Positions 30,177 to 41,661 of a stretch of 64,000 nucleotides of DNA are shown here, in pieces (position 1 is the first letter of the stretch; each line of letters starts with the position of its first letter). This DNA comes from Blattamonas nauphoetae (lineage: Eukaryota; Preaxostyla; Oxymonadida). The notes below the pieces were generated by a model. That model was given only the letters and a program-made list of their open reading frames with translations, searched no databases and had not been told where the DNA came from. The stretch is from the NCBI GenBank assembly GCA_033064195.1, contig JARBJD010000162.1:1-64000 (forward strand), read 5' to 3'. The position numbers were made by a program, and so were the translations under genes.

Positions 30177-31239
30177 ATGAACGTTCAACAAAACCCCAAA
30201 CCACAACTTCATGAACTCCCTCAACCACCCCCTGATTCATTTTCGAGCTTGTGCTGGTCACAAGACTCACAGTACCTCTGTGGAACGTCTTGGGCGAGTG
30301 AAGCACGAATTTGGGGAATGGCGAACGGTCCACAACCTCCTTTGTTTCAAATCAAACATGAATCTCCAATTTTCTCCGCTACATTTGTTAATAATTCGAA
30401 TGTGGTCACAGTTGGAGCTGACACATACGTGAAACAAACCGATCTCCAAACTAATCAGGCAACAAAAATTGGCTCTGTTCGTGTTTCATTCATTTTCAAT
30501 GATCTTATCTAGCATCTTCTTCCGATTCGAACAGCGAAGTATAATCCAGAATACCAGTCTGTGGCGACAGCATCTTGGGATCATACCGTCCGTTTCTGGA
30601 CACCAAACGGAAATGGGCAACCAGTCATGAGCATCATGCTTCCAGAGAGAGTGTATGGGATGGATACAGTTTCGTATCTTCTCGCTGTGTGCATCGCCAA
30701 CAATCCTGTCACAGTTTATGACCTTCGAAATCCCTCAACACCTCTCCGCCAGTTTCAACCACTCGACCCCATGTCTCAGCAAGTCGTAATTTATCCGTCT
30801 GGTCATGGCATTGTCAGTGGAGCGGTAGGAGGTCGTGTAACAGTAAGCATGTTTAACGACCAACCAGTCAAAAGTTACTCCTTCCGCACCCAACGCAACC
30901 AAAATACTAAGAAAATTCATGAACTGTGTGATATTGCAATGAGTCCTGATGGTCTAATTTGCACAGCCGGAGGAGACAAAACTTATTCCATCTGGGACAC
31001 AATTGAGAGCGATATTTGTGGTTCATCTGTTTCATTTTCCCGCCCTGTTACAAATGTTAGCTTTAGTCCAGATAGAAAGTTTCTCGCAGCTGCTATTGGA
31101 AATATTTGGGAACGGGTTTGTCTCATCACATTTTTAAGATCTTTCTCAGGGCCCACCCTCACAAAAAGACGCGGCCACCCCTCCACAACTTTGTTTACAC
31201 GAATTGAATGAGTATTGGCTCACCAAGCGAAAAAAATGA
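30177..31239 (+). CDS. RAE1: Rae1/Gle2-type WD40 mRNA-export protein
   Basis: Exons 30177-30476, 30513-31115 and 31150-31239 join in frame (introns 36 and 34 nt). The result is a seven-bladed WD40 protein of about 330 residues. Marker stretches are PPDSFSSLCWS, SWASEARIW, TASWDHTVRFW and LPERVYGMD, typical of Rae1/Gle2 rather than Bub3. Rae1 binds the GLEBS motif of Nup98 at the nuclear pore and helps export mRNA. The end is shorter than in animals (WERGPPSQ then a Lys-rich end). Confidence 0.85.
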
Positions 31240-31317
31240 GAAAAATGATTTTCCAGAGGTGAATTGACATCCAAACTCATTCAATATCTCTTTCGACATC
31301 CATTTTTATCCAAAGAT

Positions 31318-31890
31318 CTAATGAGTGAATTCGAAAGCAGTGTTCTTGCCTGTCAAATTGTGATAAACAACGCTGAGGCAGTCGAGTTTGTCCTTGATAT
31401 CATCACGCGATTTCTTCTCGAATTGAACCTTAACAATCTCAGATCCATCAACACGGTGGCGGATGTGCTTTCCTTGGATGTTGAGAGGATAGACAAGATC
31501 GTCAAGAATTTTCTCGTGAACTGAAGCAACAGTACGAGAACGGGGGCGTGGTTGTGTGTACTTTGTGCCACGCTTTGGCTTTGGAATGATGCGACGTTTA
31601 GCAACAATGAGGACAGTGTTTCCAGTGAGTTTCTTCTCGAGTTCTTGGACCAGTTGTGTCTGGACGCGGTGGTACGCAGCAAGCTGGGGGAATGGAACAA
31701 AAACAACAAGAGCTTTCTTGTTGCTGGAAACTTCGAATTCACGAACAGCGCAGATGCGGAGAGGAGCGATGTTCTTGGCGATTGGGCTTTGGCTCTTTTC
31801 AATGTCGCAGAATGTTTGAGCGATGTTCAATTCGAGCTTTGTTGGCTCGACTTCTTTGCGTTTCATCAATTTCTCACGGGATTGAGACAT
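31318..31890 (-). CDS. RPS7: 40S ribosomal protein eS7
   Basis: The 190-residue frame from the ATG at 31890 matches eS7 throughout: PTKLELNIAQTFCDIE, ALVVFVPFPQLAAYHRVQ, a VQELEKKL block, VLIVAKRRI and the SRTVASVHEKILDDLV region. It is intronless here. eS7 sits at the small-subunit foot and is needed for 18S rRNA processing. Its start is 71 bp from that of the divergent seven-TM gene. Confidence 0.95.
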   Translation of the reverse strand: MSQSREKLMKRKEVEPTKLELNIAQTFCDIEKSQSPIAKNIAPLRICAVREFEVSSNKKALVVFVPFPQLAAYHRVQTQLVQELEKKLTGNTVLIVAKRRIIPKPKRGTKYTQPRPRSRTVASVHEKILDDLVYPLNIQGKHIRHRVDGSEIVKVQFEKKSRDDIKDKLDCLSVVYHNLTGKNTAFEFTH

Positions 31891-31961
31891 ACCTCTGGAT
31901 GGTAATTCGATCGGAGTAAACCCCCTTTTTCCTCTGATCTCGAAGCAAAGATAATCTATGC

Positions 31962-33228
31962 ATGGAATCAACCCTGCTTGATATCTGTCCAAGTATTCAG
32001 CATTTCTCTCTCAATTTTGTTACAGATATTTATGGACCGGGCTCATTTCCTTTTCTAATCATTTTTGTTATCGAGGCTCTCTTTTTGCTTGCTGCTGTCT
32101 ATGAAGCTTATTCAACCATTGTCATGGGAAAATGGAGAGCAAACTTCACGCGATACATTTTGATTCTATCCATCGTCCTGTTTCTGTCAGTAAAAACCTT
32201 CTTCTACGTGATGCCGATCGGATGGAACTTCTTCAACGGATTATTTATTTGTGACCAGATCCCTCGTTTTATCCTTTTCGGTGCCTGGGAATTTCTATCG
32301 ATTTGGCTTGGGAATACCTTCATCAACACAAAGAAAGACAAACAATGGATTAGTGTCCTATTCCAAGGAACCTATGCCATCTTACTCACTCTTGCGCTTG
32401 TCTTTTCAAGTGTCACATCCGTGATCCGACATGTATCCCGATTTTCACTTCATTTGATGAATTCTTGTCACAAAACTTCTCACACTCCGTCTTTGTCGTT
32501 ATATCATCATTCCTCTTTTTTCCCCTTCTTAGTACATGGATGATGGATCTATGTCCCTCCGATGGCTTACTACGATCTCAAATTGCTCCATGTTCTTCAT
32601 CGTCTCCATTTCTCTCTTCATCAACTTCTATCGCCTCATCAAAGTCTATTTTGATGCCAACCTCAACGCAACTCTCAAAAACCGCTTGTGTATCCTTGTG
32701 TACCTCGTTGGGATCGTGTTTAGCACAAACCTTTTCCGCTTTGCTTATTCACTCCTCAAACTGTTCAACATGAATGCTATCTACAATTACGCTGAAAGCG
32801 CACGATATGAATGTGTTCAGAACGACATAGAAAATAAAGTGGAATGGTTTGTGCATCTTGTATTATCATTTTTTCTTCGTCGCAAAACCAGTCTAAAGTT
32901 TTCAGCTGTGAACGCAATTCTGGTGTTCATATTTGATGTTGTGCCCATTGGTTTTCTGCTCTTAACGTTTTCCATCCTCAAAGCCCAAAGCCAGAACAAA
33001 CGGCCAAAGAAACATCGTAGCCAGGATCAGACCTCAACAATTTCAGATCACGAGGAGCATCACACCCCTGTTCCTGATGAATCTTCTTCTCTCATGCCTT
33101 CCACACACCCTTCACTTCCGCCCGATCAAAAAAGCGTCCGGAAGAAACGTGCAAGAAAACCACCGGCTCGAAGGCTTATGCCGTACTATTCTATCCTCGA
33201 AGGCACTGACATCGATAATACCGTCTGA
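31962..33228 (+). CDS. Seven-TM protein, THH1/TOM1/TOM3-like
   Basis: Exons 31962-32420 and 32533-33228 (112-nt intron) encode about 384 residues. There are seven hydrophobic spans, beginning with FLIIFVIEALFLLAAVYEAY and ending with a span near VNAILVFIFDVVPIGFLLL. A Lys/Ser-rich cytosolic tail follows. The arrangement, without ligand-pocket motifs, resembles the THH1/TOM1/TOM3 family of GPCR-like membrane proteins found in plants and protists. The assignment rests on topology and general pattern. Confidence 0.5.
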
Positions 33229-33470
33229 TCTGACACTCCTTCCACCTTCCTACTTAATTACCAATTTCTGAGCTCAAGCGAGAATCACAGATTTTGGATG
33301 AGTTTTTTCCTTCTCTTGTCCTTTTCTCCCTTTTTTGTTTGTGTATTCATTTCTATTGGTACGTTCCTGTGTATACTTTTGTGTGAAGAGTTTTTTTTTC
33401 GAACGATTTCTTTCTGAAATGAAAATGAACTCTTTTCTTCGTCAACACAGTGACTTCTCCAAAATAAAGC

Positions 33471-36400
33471 TTAGTCGTCGTCACTGTCATCAATCCGCAT
33501 CTTCTTCCTTGGACGCTGCCTCTTTTTAATCTCCCCAAATCCATAATCACCATCATCTCCATCACTACTTGACTGTTCTTCACTGCTCTCATCTTTGATC
33601 ATCCCCACTTTCGGAGCCGGTGCTGCTGTCTTGCTTTGGCGAGCCGTCCGAGGTGACTGAACTCGGCGTTCGACTTGCTCATCGTTTGACGAGTCATGCG
33701 CATAAGAGGCACCTGATTCATCGTTCCCATCATCACTCACGAACGAATCCTCATTCTGCTTCTTCTTCCTTGCCACCTTCTTCGAAGCTGATGCTCGTGC
33801 AGCAGGCTTCTGTTTGGCCTGTTTTGCTTTTGGTTTCGCCCTGGCAGTCTTCTCACTTGTCTTCTTCGCCTTTTTCGGTGTGTCCTCGTCATCTCCGCTC
33901 TCCTCTCCGCTGCTGCTGTCCTCTTCCTTGCTGTCAAGGATCCCTTTCCGCTCCTCCTGCGACAGGTTCTCAAATCGCCACGTCTCGTCAACATCCATCG
34001 CCCACGGGAATTTGTCGCGGAGTGTCTTCGAGAAGATCTTGGACAGGTTCAGCCCCCATTTTTTACACCACGCGACGCTCAGTCGAGGGTCGAGATAGTT
34101 CAGACGAGAAGTCGAGACTGCGAACATCGCCCCTTCATTCCTGCTTTCGATGTCGAGCTTCATCTTTCGAGAGCGTTCGGAGAGGGTGTTGATGATGGAT
34201 GTCAGCTTCTCGACCGACTTGTCGTCGTATTTCGCACTCCATTCCTTCCTCTGCGCTACCACCTTGTCCAACAGATCTTTCCTCCTCTCCAGGCGTTGCT
34301 GGAGTTCGATCGCATCTTTTCTGCTTTTGTTGATTTCCACGAGATCCTCCGCTTGCGAAGGGGTTGGTGTGGGTTGTGACGGTGGCTCTGGTGCTTTCGC
34401 CTTCACTTTGGCCTTTCCTTTCTTGACAGTGTCAGAATCTGTCAGTTTGAGAATCTCCTCCTCCTCTTTCTTCACATCGTCCATGCTCATTCCAACACGC
34501 GCAGCGAGTTGTAGAACCTGACTCTTCACCTCCTTCAATTCGCTGTTGATCTCCTGCAGCTCGTTCTTGAGGATGGATTCCTCCTCTTCTTTTTTTATTT
34601 TGAGTTGTGATTTTGCTTCTTTTGCCGTCAAAGTGAGAGCGATGAAGTCTTCTTCCTGTTTGACCTTGAACAGATCTTCTTCCATTTCACTGTCATCGGC
34701 AGCAACCGCCACTTTTCCTTTCTTTTTGGTTTGTTTGGGGGCAGGTTGAGGGTCTTCATCGAGCGAGTCCAGTTCATCGTCATCAATTTTCTTTGCCTTC
34801 CTTCCCTTGGCTTTTGGAGTTGGTTTTGATGTTTTCTTTTCTGGTTTTGATTTGGTGTCTGATTTTAGTTCAATGATTGGCTTATTATCTTTTCCACCCT
34901 TCGAGAGACGGAGATATCGGAGATATTCAATTTCTTCCTCTAAGACTTTCCGTCTCTTCTCTAACATCCACATTGTCTGTTCAAATGTCTTCGGAAGAGC
35001 ACGCTGATGATTACACAACCGAGCGACTTCAAAGTTTGCACGTGTGTAGAATTGAAGGAGTGCGGCTTGATCTCCCTTGAGATCCTCAGGGGTGTGTTCC
35101 AGCTGATCTTGAAGGGTGATGCAGGCATTGTACGTACGAAATGTCTTGGCAGTCAGGCCTGGCATGAATGATTTGAGGTGATTATTGAGTCGTGAAGTGT
35201 TGAGTGTGTCGAAGAGGAGATCTTTCGGGCTCTTCCGTTTGCCTTTGGATGTCTGCTCATTGTCACCCACAAACACAAACTCTTGCAGAGCTTTGAGAAC
35301 TCGGGGGTCAATTTCCACATCTCTGTCATATCGAATTGAATCTTTTCCAAGAAAGTCGAGATGGAGAGTGGTTGGTGGTTTAAAGGACACATTTTCCACC
35401 TTTAAAGTGCAGCAACCAACAGTATCTGCAGTGTCATCGCCCTTTTCATTTCCAGCTCGAATTGCCAGTTTGTCAATCAGATAGACGGCACATCCAAGCT
35501 GTTTAAGGTCCCTCCTTTTCCCTCCAATCTTTGCCCAGTAATCAGTCCGAATCTGATCAACACTTTGGTGCAAACAACGTGCCTTTTGAAACTTATGCAC
35601 ATCGCTTTCTCCGCGGAATCGAGAGTTCGCGGCGAGGAACACATATTTGGGATGATTGGAAATTGGATCTTTCCAAGCGGCCAACCATGTAACCTATTGA
35701 CGAAAATCACACCATAGATTTGATTATATGATAGAAAGAGCAAACATCGTGGAGATGAACAACTTTTTTCCATTTCCGTGTTGGTGGGAGCTCCGGAATT
35801 GGTTCGCCTTCTCCAATGTTGATAATGATATCTTCTGGTTCGATACGTCGCTGGAGGAGGATACAGAAGAGAAGTCATGTCAAATGACCGAGAAAAAAAT
35901 GTTTCAATGAAGAGGATCATGGAAGAGTTTGTTGTATAATTCGCACAAACAAAACGGATAACAAACTTTAATATACCCACTCCTTGGGTGATCCCCTCGC
36001 CCTTGGAAAAGACCGGGAGCTTCTACTCGAAAGTTTCCGACTTTTTCCTTTTTACCATCTACCATGGCATATTGATACTTCTCCGTTTCCTTCTTGGTTT
36101 TTTCTGAGAGAACCTGGAAATGATGTCTGGAATCATTGAATGAAAGAAACCTTTTTCTCTTCCTTCGTCATTTGGCGTTTTGCTTCAACCTGTCGCATGT
36201 GATATTCATAAAGCGGGGTGAAATCGCATTTTGCCCACTCTTTGATAATGTGATCCTGAAGATAAAAGAGAGTATGTTGTGTGAAAAAAGTTTAATGTCA
36301 GAACCTTGCCGAGAATCTTCTTAAACTGGGCAAAGAAATTCTTCTGGAAAATTGGGCGTTTTGCAACATCACGTTCCATGATCTGCGCATATTGTGTGGC

Positions 36401-36616
36401 AATCTCTTCCTGGAATGGAGTTAGAGTAACGGGTTTTCCATCATAGAGCATCTTAACCCCATGGGGGACGTAAGGAGGTGAGAAAATGAGTCCATTGTGG
36501 CTGAGTGTTTTCCATTTTTCTTTGCCTTTGCCTGAAGATCCCTTCAACCACCATTTATCCTCATCGCCTTGGTCTTCATCATCACGCTTGATCTTCTTGG
36601 GCTTGTCATCGGACAT
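33471..36616 (-). CDS. TOP1: DNA topoisomerase I (type IB)
   Basis: Five exons fit: 36616-36305, 36255-36151, 36113-35967, 35850-35746 and 35693-33471. The introns are 49, 37, 116 and 52 nt. The protein follows nuclear TOP1: KWKTLSHNGLIFSPPY, then GRGDHP, RRIEPEDIIIN, the catalytic core (LAIRAGNEKGDDTADTVGCC, FLGKDSIRY, NNHLKSFMPGLTAKTFRTYNA), and the active-site tyrosine in LNYLDPR. The linker before the tyrosine is much longer than usual, with repeated Lys/Glu tracts. A C-terminal tail of Lys-rich and acidic stretches follows LRDKFPWAMD. TOP1 relaxes supercoils by nicking one strand. Every catalytic block is present. Confidence 0.95.
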
Positions 36617-36770
36617 TGTCAAAAAAAATTACGGTTCTGTTTAAAAAAGGATTTGGTATATCAGCGATGAAATGTCAAATTAATAACGTCTGTTTGGTGA
36701 ACGAAGACAAATCAAGACAAGACACAGACATAAAGGAAGACAAAAAAAAGAAAAATGATTTCTGTGAGAC

Positions 36771-37416
36771 CTAATCATCGTCAAAAGGCCAGATATTATT
36801 TGGAACATCCAAACAATTAAATGCTGCCGATGATGGATGTGACGAGTTGATTGCTAGTGCAGCTGCTTCGTGAGTGATTGTTGTGATATCTTCTCCCTGA
36901 AGATGATGAATAATTTTTTTATGTGCACACGGTCGTTATAATTGACATATAATCAAAGTGTCTACGGAGTTGACCAAGTATATCAGGATTAACATGGTAC
37001 CTTATCTGTTCTTGAGCTGAGAAAGATTAGAGTAGATGAAAATGAGACATTTCACGACTATAAGCGCAGATCTCCATGTAAAAACATCAACAGGAGCATA
37101 TTGTAGTGAAGGTAACAAAATTTCCCACGATTGTTTGTTTGTCATGTCGAGGAAAAAGAAGGTGAACGCATTTTCATAATTGAGTGAGTTATCCACCGAT
37201 TCCAGTGAAATACTAAATCAGAGAAACAATCACCATGAGCATGTGGAAATAGAATACATGGGCTCAAAGCAACCAGGATAAGCAGCCTGAAGGGATATTG
37301 CGAGAAGACTTTGACCACATCCTGGTGCACCGATCATCTGACAAAGAAAAATGGATGAAAATGAGTGGGAGGATTCACCATACATAAATCGCCTTCTTAC
37401 GATTGCGTTCATTCAT
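36771..37416 (-). CDS. Ras-fold pseudo-GTPase, CENP-M-like
   Basis: Five exons fit: 37416-37384, 37337-37234, 37212-37049, 37016-36931 and 36896-36771, with introns of 46, 21, 32 and 34 nt. The roughly 170-residue product starts like a small GTPase, but its P-loop is GAPGCGQS, with Gln in place of the essential Lys. It lacks NKxD and SAK motifs. The later part (FFFLDMTNKQSWEILLPSL to HFDYMSIITTGE) aligns by eye with vertebrate CENP-M, an inactive Ras-like kinetochore subunit. This is a distant match, so other degenerate GTPases are possible. It is head to head with RABL2 over 50 bp. Confidence 0.4.
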
Positions 37417-37466
37417 GATTAATCAAATGAATTCGATCAAAATTGAGCCCATGATCAAAAACATCA

Positions 37467-38399
37467 ATGACTTCTCCAAATGATTTTGATGAGGAGAGAT
37501 CCGATGACTCGAACGCCATCAAAATTATTGTTATTGGTGATTCAGCAGTTGGTAAAACGAAAATGATGGAAAGATTTCTACTCGATCAATAGTCTGCATT
37601 TTTCTTCCTCGTCTTGTCTCATTCACGGTCTCTCCTCTTCTTCCTTCATATTTTCTCTCTTTTAAATTGATTTTTGTCTCTTTTTCGTATCCATTCCTTG
37701 CTCAGCTCCAACCAACAACAGTCAACATATGCATTGAATATCTTTACATACAAAGGTAAACACCCAGAAATAGGTGATGTTTCAATTAAATTTTGGGACA
37801 CTGCTGGTCAGGACTCATTTGATGATGTCGTATGTTCTATGATTATCATTTTCACAAACAACTCCATTTTCTGATGATGTCAGCACCCCAGTTTCTATTT
37901 CAAAGCACAAGCAGCAATCATGGTGTTTGATGTTACCAGAAAAATCACATATACAAATCTGACAAAGTGGTGGGATGAACTGCAAAGGCACTCACCTGGC
38001 ATTCCAGTCATGTGTGTTGCCAACAAAATTGATGGTCTGACCAAAATAACTCTTACTGTTCTATCTTATTCCACTTTGTCATCATCCTTTAGCTTCTTCT
38101 CTTTCCATGTATCATGACCATTCTTTTTCTTCCTTTTTCACCAGCTGATCCATCAGCAACTTCCAAATCATTTAAGTTTCCTCAAACACACAATCTCCCG
38201 ATGTACTTTTGTTCAGCTTCTGATGGAACAAACGTTGTACAAGTTTGAATTTTCCACACTTTTCTTAATCAATGCTTCTCTCTCCAAATTTCAGATCTTC
38301 CGTGATGCAATCAAACTTGGATACGAGCAGAAACAAAATCCTGCAGATCAATTCATGGCTGATGTTTTTGATATCGTCAATCAGACACAATCGAGTTAG
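37467..38399 (+). CDS. RABL2: RABL2-type small GTPase
   Basis: Five exons (37467-37591, 37706-37829, 37884-38034, 38145-38242, 38295-38399) give about 200 residues. The motifs are GDSAVGKT, FWDTAGQDSF, the NKID box and FCSASDGTN. Neighbouring phrases such as MMERFLLDQ, TYALNIF, AIMVFDVTRKITYTNL and FRDAIKLGYEQKQ match RABL2 closely, not Rab proteins. There is no C-terminal prenylation cysteine, as is usual for RABL2. RABL2 recruits intraflagellar transport complexes to the flagellar base, so the organism should have a flagellum. Confidence 0.9.
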
Positions 38400-38724
38400 A
38401 GCATTTAAGTGGACTGCTGGAAACATTTCATGTATTTATTCTTGGATAGCTTGCAAAATTGTCTGAAGAGGCAAGGAATTCTCAAATATTTGCATTGATA
38501 CCTTCTAACCTTCGCAAACGAGGCGAAACCATCCCGGAATGAGTTTTCTCAGTCACTTTTGGGTTGTGCACGTTTTAGGGCGCGTAAAGCTTTGAATACA
38601 GAACTATATCGACGAAATTATATTTTTTGCGAGGTATTTTCACCAAAGAGGAAAAATCGGGTGGCATGAAGAATCAAGAAAAATGCAAATAAGACATAAT
38701 CAAGAAAGACTCTCCTGAAATCGG
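38400..38724. other. Spacer between convergent RABL2 and RPC4 genes
   Basis: I see no gene or repeat. Confidence 0.5.
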
Positions 38725-39761
38725 CTAAATATCACCAATGTCAGGAACACACACAACTCTCTGATCCACAGTACCAACCAGAGTCATAGTATTGAGTCTG
38801 TGATCGACATGTGCAAGATGTTGAGAACAAATGACATCCGCTCCCTTTTGAAGCTGAAAAGGGCGATAAAACGAGAAATGACCAGACCCAAAACCGTTGA
38901 CCACCGATTTCAAGAAACTTTCGTCCTGATTTAGTAACGTTGTATGTTCCGATGGTTCCAGCTGTATTTTGGAGAATCGGAGCAGGTGGGAAGGTATCTT
39001 TGATGATAACAGATGGATGAAGGGCAGGTGGTGGCTTGTCGTCTGTTGGTGAAGGTTGCGGGTTTTGTGCTGTTTCGAGAACTTGTTGGAGGTACTCCTC
39101 CTTCTTTGCAGATGCATTTGCTGCGGTCAAGAAGGGGAGATTGTCAGGAAGTTGCAATTGAAACAACGTATTAGGTTGGATATCAACGATACTTGTCTAA
39201 AACAGTGAAAAATAAGTTGACAGACAGAATCATCACAAATCAATGGCGTGAGGTACGACGCTTTAGTAGTTGGAAGATCTGGATTCTCCACTTCTTGTGG
39301 AGGAATAAGTCCAGTGCTTTCGAGTTTTAGATTGGCGTATTGTTCGGCAGTTGGTGGGATGGGAAATGTGAGGGGAATGACGTGAAGACTATCGTCCAGT
39401 TTGTCTTGTTCCTTCTTTAGGAAGGCTGTAGCATCACGAGTGGCATTGTTGATCGGCATAGTCCCTTCTGAAGTGGTTTTTGATTTGTGACTGACTGCCG
39501 AGAGTGTCGCTGGACCAACAGGAGTATCTTGAGAACGTGGTTGAAATTGTTTTGGTTTTGGCTTTAACTTTGGACGAGGTTGCCCCATCTCAGAAGGTTT
39601 TCGATCTTGAAGCAATCCAGCCAAGAGACCAGTCTGAACTTTTTTCTGAAAATGAACGACATGAAAAGGTTTATGATAAAAAAAGAGACTGGTGCTGGCT
39701 TTGAAGAAGTTGTACCATCACTATTGAAACTTTCTAAGCGCTCTGGCTTCTGGTCCTCCAT
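38725..39761 (-). CDS. RPC4: RNA polymerase III subunit RPC4 (Rpc53)
   Basis: Four exons fit: 39761-39690, 39655-39226, 39196-38888 and 38853-38725. The introns are 34, 29 and 34 nt. The N-terminal half is basic and disordered. The C-terminal RPC4 domain is clear: TLFQLQLPDNLPFL, then GTIGTYNVTKSGRKFLEIGG, and finally QKGADVICSQHLAHVD leading to LVGTVDQRVVCVPDI. In Pol III, RPC4 pairs with RPC5 and works in termination and reinitiation. The exact third splice site is my best choice of two or three possible ones. Confidence 0.85.
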
Positions 39762-39823
39762 CCAAGTCAGATCAGGGCCACGAGAAAGTATTAACATTAT
39801 CTCGCAAGTTCGATGACAATCAC

Positions 39824-41127
39824 ATGTCATCGCTTTTATCGGGATGTGGAGTGTGTTTTCTTTTTGCTCATTTGGGTAGTTGTCAGTGGCTTGTTACTGG
39901 AGATAACGTTGGTGTTGTCAGACTCCACAGGATCACCATCAATCGAACAGCAGACAGGCCGACATTAAACTTGAGTCTTAAGTTTATGTTGTGCCAGCAC
40001 AAAACTCCTGTTCAATTTGTAGCATACGATGTCAAAAACCACCTAATCGCAATCAACATGAAATCATATAGCGTAATCCAAATCTACGACGCCTATGATT
40101 CTAAACAGAAAATCTGTACACTTGTGCCATATTCAGACGTTCAGTATCTAGAATTTACGAAGGATGGGTGTGCAAATCTCACTTTTCACTTTTCAAGACT
40201 TCTGTACGTCACCCCTCCTTATCTGTACTGCTTCGGGCTTCCTATGTTCGATTTGAGAGTGAATTATCCCATTCCTTTTCTATCCCCATCCGTGAATATG
40301 TCAAAAATTGTATACAATTGTTTAACAGACACAATCCTCATCCCACTCAATTCAATCAACGCCAGACATGAATTTTCTCACATTCTTGCCTATAATCTAT
40401 CAAAAAATTCACACAATATCTTCCAGTTTCCTCCAAGCATCTTCATGTCGCTTTCGCATGATGGAACAGTCTTTGCATCCGTCCCATATGGTGGAAAAGT
40501 TCTCAATCTCAATTCGTTCGTGAATCTTCGCGAATTATCCCAACCAGCCCCAGAAACCACTCTTCTCAAGCCATCACACATCGCACTTGACATGTCTCAG
40601 TCAATTCCGCTGGTTTCATCGTATACCAACCAACGAGAAATTTCTCGTTCATTTTTTCTGGAGTCTCCTTCAAAAATACCACAACTCCCGCCTCTTTCAG
40701 CTGTTACTCCGCAACTCTCAATCTCGAGATCCATAACTCAGTTTAAAAAGTTATTTGGAACTCCAGAGAAGGAAATTATCGCAATATGCTTATCACCAAC
40801 AAACAAGCATGCAAGTATGATTCACAGAGCCACGATACACCTTTTTGGAATCCACATTCCCGAAAGTAAAGATTTTCAGAAAATGGAAACAACACACATC
40901 CGTTTTGACCCGAATCCGATAAATAAACCAGATATGAGAGATGCATTCATTACTCAACATGACGAATTTCTCTTAGTATGGTCTCTGTTACCTCTTCATG
41001 TTTTGTCATTCGTCAGGTGCTCTACGGTGGAGGTATCCTTTCAACCTTCATTCTGAATGGGACAGCTCAACCACAGAACTTCTTGGTGGATTTGAATAAG
41101 ATCCAAAGCGAACCAAAGTCCTTCTGA
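39824..41127 (+). CDS. WD40-like beta-propeller, possibly PROPPIN (WIPI/Atg18) type
   Basis: The main exon runs 39824-40975, and a second, 41017-41127, follows a 41-nt intron and restores a propeller end (LYGGGILSTFILNG). A further 27-29-nt intron near 39849-39880 is possible. Blade-like segments include WLVTGDNVGVVRLHRI, QFVAYDVKNHLIAI and FMSLSHDGTVFASVPYGGKVL. The last recalls the blade 5 region of PROPPINs, but the lipid-binding FRRG motif is not visible. It is therefore either a diverged PROPPIN or another propeller. Confidence 0.4.
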
Positions 41128-41343
41128 TACCTTCTCACCAGATTTCTCACATTCTGACTTCCCCGCCAACGTCATTCATCAGTCTCTCCATGGGATGCGA
41201 TACACTACCGTTTTTGATGATTTTTCACCTTGCATATTCCCTTTCTTCCGCTTTCTCTGAGGCCAGAGGAGTCACCATCAAGTGATAATGCTTTCTGCAT
41301 TCACTTCTGGCGATTAAGTTGCATTCTATTCTTCTCACAATCC

Positions 41344-41647
41344 ATGTTGAATCGTCCTGCTCAGAGTTCAGAGCCTCCCAGATTGACAACGCGATTGGAC
41401 CATGAGGTTGACGGTAAATCTGGTTTTTGCGAATGAGTCAACAATCCATTCTCTGCAAATCAAGGAAATATCACTTACTCCACAAACAAGATCGGAATAT
41501 TGACAATCTCGAACATTGACCAATCGTACACGTCCATAATTTCCGATGAGACTGAAAAAAGGTGAGGTCTCAAACGATGTAACAGAAACGATGAGAAAAA
41601 GTGAGAAAGAAATCAGGTTGATGCAAGAGCTGTTAGATCTCCATTAA
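41344..41647 (+). CDS. Small three-exon gene, function not recognised
   Basis: Exons 41344-41413, 41465-41561 and 41617-41647 splice in frame (introns 51 and 55 nt). The 65-residue protein starts MLNRPAQSSEPPRL and ends EKRLMQELLDLH. Its middle has two short strands (ITYSTNKIGILTIS). The neat phase agreement across three exons supports a real gene. It could also be extra 3' exons of the propeller gene upstream. Its end is 15 bp from the end of the convergent cyclin. Confidence 0.4.
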
Positions 41648-41661
41648 GCAATGATCATCAA

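Noticed and set aside
33620-35484. Several long plus-strand frames across TOP1
   Set aside because: They are antisense shadows of the low-complexity Lys/Glu/Ser-rich topoisomerase sequence.
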